Assembly: GCA_023362775.1 (NCBI GenBank)
Contig: JALMGJ010000012.1
Location: forward strand, 21,286,001 to 21,350,000
DNA: 64,000 nucleotides
Reading direction: 5' to 3'
Source: Charina bottae
Lineage: Eukaryota; Chordata; Lepidosauria; Squamata; Charinaidae
Program-made: the position numbers and the translations under genes
In this document: one piece after another, positions 22,386-32,500 of the stretch
Position numbering within the stretch: position 1 is the stretch's first letter
Layout: the number at the start of each line of letters is the position of its first letter
The notes under the pieces: model-generated
What the model was told of the DNA's origin: nothing
Databases searched by the model: none
What the model saw: the letters and a program-made list of their open reading frames with translations, nothing else

Positions 22386-22720
22386 TGTAATGGTCTGTGG
22401 GAATATCCTTGAGAGAGAGGAGGAGGAAGAGCCGTAGCCAGGGCAACAGTCAGATAAGAGACATCTCAGCCCACAGAAGGAATGAGGATGTGGAAAGCAT
22501 CTCAGAAGGAACCCTCCCTCGTTCCCTGGAAAGTAAAAACAAGTGGGGAGAGATGTGCTTTCAGACTTGCAAGATTCTGTTACTGTAACCTTACAATAAA
22601 GGTAGTGTTAGTATTCATGGTATTGGTTTCTTGTCCAAACTACTACAAAGGGCTGACATCAACCTTGCAAGTCTGAAAGCACATCTCTCCCCCCTTGCCT
22701 TTACTTTCCATCAACACAAC
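22386..22720 (+). mobile_element. Diverged, rearranged relative of the 40285 LTR
   Basis: Begins TGTAATGGTCTGTGGG and shares ACAGTCAGATAAGAGAC and AGACTTGCAAGATTCTGTTA followed by AATAAA (near 22596). An inverted copy of its own middle (22525-22580 against 22660-22710, CTTTCAGACTTGCAAG and CTTGCAAGTCTGAAAG) closes it, so it also forms a hairpin. Confidence 0.65.
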
Positions 22721-24313
22721 TAGAGGGTACCATATTGGAAGCTGTCCAACCAATCAATATTTCTTAAAAAAACATGAAGTCTATTATGAAAAACAGGTTG
22801 AAGTGCCTCTGATTCAGGTTCAACAGGAGGATTGGGTTCTTTGAAGTTTATATAGCATCACTTATACCAAATCCGGACCAATGAAGCTGGAATTCCTGTT
22901 TCTAAATACAAATGGGCCTGTACTTTTCTGTTAGATTATGATTTAGATTACAAACTTTATGGTTTTTTTTTAACTGCAATTTTGGAAAATAAAAGGTCTA
23001 GAAAACAGCTACAACCTACTTTAAAACATAATTGATTAATCACATGGGATTTACAACCTGGTCTGAGGGAATTTTAGTCAAATCTAAATCTCATTGACAT
23101 TGGTGAGTCTCACTCTCAGGTAAGTATACGTAAGTCTGCTATTGACTGATTGATCGATTATGTGCCATCAAGTTGCTGTTGACTCTTAGTGACCACATAG
23201 ATAGATTTTCTCCATGAAAGCCTGCAACAGGGCAAAGCAATCATAAATGGGAATGAAGAAGTGGAGAACTGTGTAATTGAAAAATCAAGTGAAGAAACTA
23301 TGGATGGTAGTTCCAATCCTGTGGGTACTTGTGGAAACAAAATGGATCCATGTGATACCTACTGAGAATATTGTGGCTTACCATTGTTGGAACCACCGAC
23401 ATTATTGATCTAAATCCATAAAGCTCATGAGGGAGATGAGCGGTGATAGAAATTTGATGAATTATTGGTGGGGGTGGGGAAAAACATGGCAGGAGATATG
23501 TTCCCCACTGATTGAACTTCACTCACAGAGAGGCAGCCTTCTTCCCGCCACCCAATGGATTACAGTTTAGAATTGCACAGATAAGCAATTAATCACTTTA
23601 ATTAATTAATTTGCATCAATTTTTAGATGGATAAAATATTTCTGAAGCGAGATTACAATATGGTTTTTGGATAAAGCGCATATGTCATAGCAGTGATCAT
23701 ATTTGAAGATACATTCACATTTATTCTTGGATGTGGAGACAGGGCAACCACCTCTTTCAAGATGGTGCTTTATTTCTTTTGTAAACGTGTCCTGCAAAAC
23801 ACATGTTTGCGTGTTCACACACACGCACATACCCTAGCCGACTCACGCTGCATCTGTTGTTTGGATGAGCAGGAATACTCTCTAATTGCTGTAATTTTTA
23901 AAATCCCATTAATATAAATAAGTCATTGATCAAATGCTGTATCTTTATTCCCCATGCTGGGGAATTTGGGGAATTGAAGTCCACACGTCTTAATGTTGCT
24001 GAGGCTAAGAAACACTGCTTTAGAGGAATAAATATTAAGGACTGAATTCCCAGGAAAGCAGTGATTTACAGTGGGTTAGAGTGTAGAAATGACATGTGTT
24101 ATCTAAAGAAAAATTCTAAAAGCCATTCCAGGTTTGGGGAAAAAAACCTTTCAATTATGTCAGAGAAGTATTTGTGGCATATTTGCTGAGGCAGAGACAC
24201 AGCATTTGGATACTTAGGGTTGTTGTGATAACCAGGGGATGTCCCCCAAATCTTATTAGTTCATTATTTCTTAGATATAGAAATCATTCTTCAATAGGAA
24301 CAATGATTTAATC
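22721..24313. other. Intergenic with weak repeat remnants
   Basis: A possible RTE-type fragment at 23158-23225 (TTGACTCTTAGTGACCACAT) and a CR1/L2-like end at 23425-23470 (GGGAGATGAGCGGTGATAGA). Otherwise nothing assigned. Confidence 0.45.
23953..24018. mobile_element. Half copy of the palindromic hAT element
   Basis: Only the right arm remains: ATGCTGGGGAATTTGGGG, GAATTGAAGTCCACACG and AAGAAACACTGC. A still smaller remnant lies at 34738-34785. Confidence 0.75.
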
Positions 24314-24321
24314 CAATAAAG

Positions 24322-24455
24322 CAGTGTTTCTCAACCTTAGCAACTTTAAGATGTGTGGACTTCAACTCCCAGAATTCCCCAGCCAGCTATGCTGGCTGGA
24401 GATTCTGGGAGTTGAAGTCCACACATCTTAAAGTTGTTAAGGTTGAGAAACAGAG
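24322..24455. mobile_element. Palindromic hAT miniature element
   Basis: 134 bp, begins CAGTGTTTCTCAACC and ends GGTTGAGAAACAGAG. Duplication CAATAAAG at 24314-24321 and 24456-24463. Confidence 0.92.
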
Positions 24456-24506
24456 CAATAAAGCATCAGTGACTATTTCATCTGTGGAATGGCTACCAGT
24501 TCTAGG

Positions 24507-24602
24507 CTGCAAAAAACCAGACAGCTACTAGATGGCAGAAAAGTAATACAGAACTCCTCCTTTGCTGCCATCTAGTGCCATCTGAATTTTTGCAGCTTAA
24601 GT
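24507..24602. repeat. Imperfect foldback
   Basis: GGCTGCAAAAAACC and CTAGATGGCAG face CTGCCATCTAG and TTTTTGCAGC. No duplication assigned. Confidence 0.6.
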
Positions 24603-25176
24603 TTGATAGCCTTATTCAACCTCAGCAGTCACTTATCTAAATGGAAAATTCCTTACTAATTGCAGTAAAGCCCAACATTTCCCCTTAAGATAATGCAAAA
24701 TTCTGAACTATGGAGCATAATGGACACCTTGAGACTCATGGGCTCCATTCTGCTCAGCCAAATGGCTTAGGGATTGGACCATCACTTCTCTGCAATTCAC
24801 ATCTGTGCCCCATCAGTTGAAAAAAATGGTCTCGTCCCTGGAAGGCTTTCTTCTCCTTTTGGAAAGAGTGCTTGAGAAAGGGCAAGATAGTCCCCAAACG
24901 TCTACCTTGCCATGTGTAGAGAACCACAGAGAAGGCCTTGGAGAAAGAATGCAGAAGTTAGCAAAGATGAATTAAGCCCAGGAAAGGAAAAAGGCATTAG
25001 AGAGAATTTTAAAATGACTCTGTCTTGACACTGCTTGGTATAAGAAGTAAGGAGGGGGAAATGCTGTCAGGCGTTCAAGGGATGCCAGCCCTTTGATGTA
25101 GGCCAGGTCAGGAAACAGACTCAACAAGTAATACTGGAACTCTAAGTGCAGAGTGTTTTGGAGTGGGTGGTTAATA

Positions 25177-25214
<38 letters not shown>

Positions 25215-25234
25215 AAAGATTGAAAACAAAGAAA

Positions 25235-25650
25235 TAATAATTTGCTATTAATAGTTATTGGTGCCTTAGGTGCAATTCCAAAACATTTGAAGCACCACTT
25301 GAACACCATCGGCATTGACAAAATCACCATCTGTCAATTGCAAAAGGCAGCTTTACTTGGAACAGCTTACATCCTGCGTTTTTTTTTTGTTTATTCATTC
25401 AGTCGCTTCCGACTCTTCGTGACTTCATACCAGCCCACGCTTCCTGTCGGCTGTCGCCACCCCCAGCTCCCCCAAGGTCGAGTCCGTCACCTCCAGAATA
25501 TCATCCATTACATCCTGCGACAATACCTTTAATATTATTAAACAACATCTACCTATTCCAGGTCCTTGGGAAGGACTTGATAGGTGGACAAAAACGCCAA
25601 ATGCAGTCTAAACATCTGGCTGACTGTGCGATCAACCATAATTTGAACTT
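25235..25650 (+). pseudogene. R4/Dong LINE 3' fragment split by BovB
   Basis: Encodes LLLIVIGALGAIPKHLKHHL and LLGTAYILRQYL across the BovB insertion at 25379-25507. Homologous to the 54200-54370 region. Confidence 0.75.
25379..25507 (-). mobile_element. 129-bp BovB 3' end inserted in an R4 remnant
   Basis: A perfect 12-bp duplication TTACATCCTGCG (25367-25378 and 25508-25519) brackets it. The insert matches the tail of the 13909 element (GTCACCTCCAGAATA, TTCCGACTCTTCGTGACTTC). It interrupts the C-terminal coding sequence of an R4/Dong LINE, so the relative age is clear: R4 first, BovB later. Confidence 0.9.
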
Positions 25651-25654
25651 GAAC

Positions 25655-25935
25655 GCTTATGGAAAAAGAAATCCGCTGTTATACCAGCCATGACTGGAGC
25701 CCTTGGAGCAATACCTAAAGGACTCCATCGATATTTGGAAATTTTGAATTTATCAGACCTGAACACCCTAATTTTACAAAAAAATACCCTGCTTGGAACT
25801 GCCTATATTCTCAGATGCCACCTTAATAATTCTTAGGCCCTTGGTTAGGACTTGAATCATTTAGTTTTCACCATTCTTTGACTGTGAACCTAATTGTAGG
25901 TTACCCATATAATAATAATAACAATAACAACCACC
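25655..25935 (+). pseudogene. Second R4/Dong LINE 3' fragment, tandem
   Basis: GCTTATGGAAAAAGAAATCC to CTTAATAATTCTTAGG, very close to 54183-54370, with a TAATAATAACAATAACAACC tail. It directly follows the previous fragment in the same orientation. The next stretch (25940-26310) looks like an R4-associated leader (GAGAGCTATGCCAGAGGTTC), but I cannot confirm that. Confidence 0.72.
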
Positions 25936-26556
25936 ACCACCACCTTGACCCTCAGTGAGGCACTACCTTGACTTGGTTGTGGGGCTTGTGTGCTCTGAGG
26001 AAGATGAGAGCTATGCCAGAGGTTCAACCATACTGGACAGGTCTCGTCAGAGGAGCCAGAGAAAGAGTGTCTCTCCCATAAATAATATGGTGAGATGTAA
26101 CTTTCAGAAACCTATACCGGATCGGTTGCTGCCCAGGTCAACAAGGGCTGCACTAGGTGTTGGGATTCCTGGACATCTGGTGACAAGTGGGCCACAGGAC
26201 TCAGGACTGTTGTCTGAGGAACCAGGGCCAGCAGCTGCAGGACCACTGGAAGAAAAGTTGCATACCCGTCACAAATGTACAAAGACTGAAAACAAAGAAA
26301 TAATAATACACCTTATTGATATAGCCTATAGTAACAGACTCCTGAAAGTCAGAGCATTTTCCTTCCCTTCCTCTTATATCAAAGACAGTCAAGGCAGAGT
26401 CACTTTAAATTTCTTTCGAATGCCTTTTTCATTTCCTGGGCTTCATTCATGTTTTGCTAAATGCTGCCACATTCTTTCTTCAAGGACATCTCTGTAGGAC
26501 ATTCTCTCCTTCAAGGACATTCTCTTCGATTGGTACATCTCTGTAGTTCTCTACAC

Positions 26557-26691
26557 CAGTGTTCCTCAACCTTAGCAACTTGAAGATGTGTGGACTTCAA
26601 CTCCCAGAATTCCCCAGCCAGCAACACTGGCTAGGGAATTCTGGGAGTTGAAGTCCACACATCATCAAGTTGCTAAGGTTGGGGACCCCTG
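26557..26691. mobile_element. Palindromic hAT miniature element
   Basis: 135 bp, begins CAGTGTTCCTCAACC, ends GGTTGGGGACCCCTG. Duplication CTCTACAC at 26549-26556 and 26692-26699. Confidence 0.92.
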
Positions 26692-26699
26692 CTCTACAC

Positions 26700-27721
26700 T
26701 ATGGAACCACCAAGGGAGGGGGATTTTTTTAAAAAAAAATTGCAGGAGATAATTGGCAGATGAGGAACATGCTGCTTCTACTTAAGCAAACACACTGTGT
26801 GCAAAATGATGGTGTTTTTGCACAAACACGGCGTGCACAAAATTATTTTTATGCTGATAGTGGCTAGTGGAAAAGGGCCACATCAGCTGCTTAGTTTGAA
26901 CTGCACTGATAGTAGCTGAATCAAGTGCTTCCAACATGGGATATGGAAAGAAGAAAGGGTTTTTAAAATTGGGTCAATGGCCAAATTGCCATTTGGGTAT
27001 TCAGCTGACCATCCCTGCCATTTACAGATGCTTAAATGCATGGAAAATGTCTTTGACTTTTCCTTGATTTTGACCTCCAAAGGGAAAAACTAGACTTTGG
27101 GAACAATTCAATAGTCTCTTAATGATGATACATTCTCAGTGATCTTAATAGGCCGATATTGCCATAAATCATCATTCAGTCCAAACATCGGGAACAATTC
27201 TCAAACTGACCATGAATTAACACAGGCATGTTCCACTGTTCATAGCAGTAGCATAAATTAACACCCTGTCCCCAAAGAAATCCCAAACCAGAAACAACGA
27301 CAAGCTAATCTGAATAAGCAAACACAGAAATTCTAACAATTGATATTTTCACTTTTTTCCCCCTTTTGCAGAATGTGAAAAATATATGACTATGAAAATA
27401 CTTTAATATTCTTGGCAGCATAGCTAACAAATTCAAAACTTTCTGCTATAAACAGCCTTGGCTTTCCTACTGCAGGAAGAGAAGAAATGCTTCTGCATTG
27501 TGAAATAGGCAAAGCCACCCTCCTGGGCCTTGAAACCTGGCAATAAACGGGAGACTAACGGTAAACCTCTCCAGAATTCAAGGTTTCCCCACCTCTTTCC
27601 TACCCACGCTTCTTCCTCTTAGAATTCTGCTTTGAAGAATCGCAAATTCAATTGGGGCACTTTTCTTTTTCCCTTAAAAAAACGACAGCAACAATCTTTT
27701 GGCACTTCAGGTATGAAATCC
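26700..27721 (-). other. ST8SIA3 3' flank, presumed 3'UTR
   Basis: Directly follows the stop codon on the minus strand. I saw no minus-strand AATAAA in this stretch; an ATTAAA variant is at 27407-27402. The transcript probably extends further, through the hAT element at 26557. Confidence 0.4.
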
Positions 27722-28004
27722 TTAGGCACAGTGGGATAAAGTCAGTTTTGCGAGTCCTTCGCTGTGCATTCGAAAGAGCTGCTGGAATTCAGCGGGCAGC
27801 TGATGGGACTCTTGCCACTTGGTGGTGAACTTGGTTCCCTTCTTGTCAAAGTAATGGTAGGGGAGATCTTCCCGATTGTTTGGGTTGAAGCCGAAGGGCC
27901 AAAACCCATACAGGTGGATTTCATCACAAATAGCTGATGCGAGGGTGTACATCAAGATGCCTGTGCTGAGTCGCTTAGGAGCCAAATGCTTGTTTTTCCA
28001 GTAC
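27722..28004 (-). CDS. ST8SIA3: ST8SIA3 coding exon 4 (S and VS motifs, stop codon)
   Basis: Encodes from R287 (YWKNKHLAPKRLSTGILMYT...) to A380 and the TAA stop at 27724-27722. It holds the S motif (residues ~299-324, STGILMYTLASAIC...HLYGFWPF) and the VS motif with H354 and E359. The acceptor is TTTCACAG just above 28004. The exon starts 141 bp downstream of the large intronic palindrome. An ATTAAA-type signal on the minus strand at 27407-27402 is the nearest polyadenylation-like hexamer I noticed; the true transcript end is unknown and may be much further. Confidence 0.96.
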
Positions 28005-29531
28005 CTGTGAAATAAGAAGCCATAAAGTATCATTATTTCTCAGAAATCCTGTTCCACATGCCTACAGCATTCTCTCTGAGGTTCTTGGATGCCTTGGTAG
28101 AGCAGGGCCTTTTCGGTGGTGGCAATTCTAAGTTACTCTACAGACTGTAGCTTGAATCATGTCAACTGGATTTCTATTTTCTCAGTGGAAACGTTTCGCT
28201 CCTTATCCAAGGAGCTTCTTCAGTCTGAGCAAAGTTGGTAAGGGAATCCTAAATATGTTTCTAGGTAGCTGTGTGACCTTACACCTGGGGTCATGGTTAT
28301 ATTGAGATGTTATTTTAAGTCCTTTTATCATCTAATGGAGGATTGTTAAGATCACCATGCTGCTGTTGAGCTTGTGAAATGGTCTTAATCTTCCTAGGCA
28401 CAGAAGACAAAGCCGGGAGAAAGATGGGAGAAAGATTGTGCCTGAGGCCCCCACCTCTATTCAAGGAAGGATTTTCCAAGTTGGCATAAATGGATTCCTT
28501 GAGAGAGGGGTCAAGGAATCCATTTATGCCAACTTGGAAAATCCTTCCTTGAATAGAGGTGGGGGCCTCAGGCACAATCTTTCTCCCATCTTTCTCCCGG
28601 CTTTGTCTTCTGTGCCTAGGAAGATTAAGACCATTTCACAAGCTCAACAGCAGCATGGTGATCTTAACAATCCTCCTTTAGATTATAAAAGGACTTAAAA
28701 TAACATCTCAATATAACCATGACCCCAGGTGTAAGGTCACACAGCTACCTAGAAACATATTTAGGATTCCCTTACCAACTTTGCTCAGACTGAAGAAGCT
28801 CCTTGGATAAGGAGCGAAACGTTTCCACTGAGAAAATAGAAATCCAGTTGACATGATTCAAGCTACAGACAATTCCACCTGGATGACTGAGAACCTTCAT
28901 AGACATATTCCTCTACAGACGTATCCACCTGACTCCTGGCTTCTAGCTTTTCAATCATTTTGTCAAGACAACCACGCTGGAAATAGGGATGCTGTTATCA
29001 ACCTATTTTGTTGCTTATAGTTTGTTTATTCTTACTTTTTTGCTTGATCTTGTTAGCCATCTTAAGGGATTTTTTTTAATGAAAAGGTTAAATATTAGAA
29101 TCAGTAAATATCCCACTGTTTAAAACAGCAAGTTTAAAACAGCCCAGTGATTATCATCCATGCTGGCTGATAACACAATGGATTCCCACCCTATTTATTA
29201 ACACAATGGATTCCCACCCTATTTATTAGCTGACGATGCATCTGAACAGATTTCTGCCCCTGCGCTTTTTATTTTTGTCCATAGGGAATTGAAAATATTA
29301 TAGAGTGATGGACTTTGGGAATCCCAGTCTTTCCACTTTGGAAAGCAGAACTAAGATGCATTATTTTAATAGAGTTCTTTCAATGCTTCTGCATGGCTTT
29401 CTTTATTGTTTGATGCATTAAATAAGCATTTAATTTTTTAATTAAATTCTTCTTGTGTGACACTTTTTCTATGAGTTGCTTCAGATGCCCTTTTCATATG
29501 GAGAAGCATGGAAAATCCAATAAACAGAATA

Positions 29532-29567
<36 letters not shown>

Positions 29568-32500
29568 TTTACAGTGAAGGCAAAATTTCATTCTTGCATC
29601 AGCAAAGATGTTTATCACTTAAGCTTTTTACAAAGGGAACAGCTTGATGAGTATGTACAGTATGTATGGATATATTAATAATTTTATACTGCAGTTCACT
29701 TTTGTAACTAAGCTATATTTGATGGCTTTATGTTTTTTGTTGATACATTATGTATTTTTAATCACCATTTTAGCTTTGGAAAAAAAATGTAATATTAAGT
29801 TTTACAAGTGATCCTGGGAAGACTGTTTTGAAGGGCAGCATAAACAGTAAAAAGATTAAATAATTAACTTAACTTAACTTAACTTAACTTAACTAACTTA
29901 CACAATTGAATGGATTAAAAAATAAATAAAATAAATACCCTTTGGTTACACTGCAAACAACCTAAGCCAGAGAGTTAATGATGCACAACAGCAAATCGCA
30001 CCAGGGGACCGTGGTGGCTCAGTGATTAAGATGCTGGTTAAGACGCTGAGTCAGAGGCCATTAAGGCTGACAGCTCGGCAGTTCGAATCCCAAGAGCGCG
30101 AGCCGCGTGCCGGAGTGAGCTCCAGGCAATTTGTCCCAGCTCCTGCCAACCTAGCAGTTCAAAAGCATGCAAATGCAATTAGATAAATAGGTACCACTTC
30201 GGTGGGAAAAATCACAGGGACATGAAAGGAGCCTCCTCGGGCGTCCCCCGGGCAACGGTGATGTCACCGGCAAATCCTTTCACTACAGAAGCACCTTGGT
30301 GCTTCTGACACGAAAAAAAAAAAGAGCAAATCGCACCTGTTAACATGTTGCATTATATTTCCTGGCCAAGCCAACTGGACTTTTAATTGTCCTCGATGCT
30401 CAATAAAGAAGTCTACCAAAGTTCTTGTAATAGTGGCTGAAGTATGGAAGAAAAAAGCTGGAATCCAGAGAATAGCTCCATCAAGCTTCTTCAAGCTTAA
30501 AAAAAAGTTATTGCGATCTTGAATGGTCAAAAGATTGTTGTAATACTTCTCCAGAATGCTCGGGTTAAAAGTGGTGATGTTGGTTTTCCTCCCAACATCT
30601 TTCTGGAATGCTTCTGTCGGTGCAAAATTGCAACGAAAAACAAAATCGTATTTGTCTATTTCCTGTCCACACTGACTGCCGAGAAGAATTCCACTGTTTC
30701 CCACCACGGCGCAAATATTGTAGTGTTTGTTTTGAACTGGCGAGACATCTGGAAGCAGCAACCGGAAGCTATTGCTAATGGAGAAAACATATTTATGGCT
30801 GGAATAATCATAATGCATCAGCTGTCCAATCCGAACCATGTTCTTTGTCAAAGAAAAGTTTCTGATCACGTCAACGTGCTGAAGGATTTCTCGTCTAAAA
30901 ACAATAACAGAAAGACAGTTACAGTGAATGGTCTCACCCGAAACATCCAGTTGTTGGCCTTGTTTTGAAATCTCTTAAGTTAAAAGACTAATCTTAAAAA
31001 GAGACGTGGACCCCAAGCCTCTCATATATTAGGTATGACATACGGTATGTATGGATTTGGGTGTTCTTTTTGAAAATGGATAAACTTTTACCATAATGTG
31101 CATTTATATTTTTTCAGAGGAGTTGAATCAAATAATTGAATCAACCATCAATCACTCCTGACCTTCTGGAAGTCTCTTAAGACCTGGCTCTGCCGCCTTG
31201 CCTGGGACGACGGAGGTGGTAGTGCCTCCTGGGGGTGGCTGGCCCCGTAGTGCCTTGATCCTGATAGTGGATTTTAACCATCTTTTGGATTTTTACTTAT
31301 TCTATCTGTTTATTGTTTTATTGTAATTTCATGTATAGATTTTAACTTTTGCTATTTTGTAAACTGCCCAGAGTCCCCTATTCAGGGAGATGGGCGGGGA
31401 TATATTAATTAATTAATTAATTAATTAATTAATAGCAAGGTTGAGGAGCCTGATTTTCAACTTGATTACACTTCAGCTTGATTCTAACTGTATTCCATTT
31501 TATTTTCTCCTGATGAAAAAAATAAAGCTGTTCATTCATCTTGGGGTGTCCATTCTAGTTCTTTGAGTTTAATGTTTGAGTAGAGGGCACGCAAACAAAA
31601 ATCCAATATGCATGTGTCCACAACTGTACAGTCAATCCAAACTCCCACTGCAAATCTGAGAACTGATCATTCGTTTGGGGAAAAAAACCCAATAGAAGCT
31701 ATAGAATACAGGGCGATAACCAACAAATCGAAAATAACCAGCAGATCTAAAATATAATATGGCTAATATATTCTAATACACCGTTAACAATTTAGAGTAC
31801 TTTAAGACATCTCGTACCCAATTTCTAGTCAAGACATGTCTCTGTTGTACTGTAAAAATGTTCGTTTAGCTTTAGCACAACTGAAATCAAGGAGAGGAAA
31901 AAGTAAAGCTTTAAAGAACAAGCAAAAGATTGAAAGAATACTGTAAATAATGTGCAGACTGTATATCAGATTAAAAATATAAACTATAGAATCTAAATTT
32001 GGGATGTACTGTAGCAGTGCAGCACATTTCCATGTATAAAACTGTAGTGCAGAAATGGTTTCCAAATAAGATTGAATGGTATATCAGATTTACTTTTTAG
32101 ATATGAGGTTATTCTAGACATCAAAGCATATTCCCAGTTTCATTAATTTTCTATACAGGGGATTAGAGATGTTTTCCAATAAAAAGTGTATAAAATCCTT
32201 GCAGCTGTTATCATATACAATGGCATTTCAGTATGGGGGGGGACTGATCATATAATTTGGGGCTACATTAATTTTTCTGCAAAGGAGTGATTTAGACTGG
32301 ATCTGTGATTTTAATCTCTTGCTTTAGCCTCCCCAAAGTCAGCGTAGGTCTGGATGAGGAAATGATAATAATATTAGGGATGCATCTATTAATTTCCTAT
32401 TAGAGGTTGTTCACCTGAAAGTAGACTCCTTCAAAAGCAGGTGTGCAATCTGATATCAAGAGTACCACCATTTCCTGCATTCAGTCAGCTGTTCTGCCCT

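Noticed and set aside
28315..28698. Two nearly identical 86-codon ORFs on opposite strands (MPEAPTSIQGR...)
   Set aside because: They mirror each other because they lie in the two arms of the palindrome. No domain or homolog is evident, and the palindrome is a Penelope-type inverted dimer.
30010..30100. tRNA gene candidates (box A/box B) here and at 34940, 47185, 50160, 13000 and 6145
   Set aside because: Each is the tRNA-like head of a SINE, followed by a SINE body. No complete cloverleaf gene was recognised.
30264..30336. Extension of ST8SIA3 exon 3 reading frame into CDLLFFFF...
   Set aside because: This is intron 3 and SINE sequence past the GTGCGA donor; the protein resumes exactly at exon 4 (YWKNKHL).
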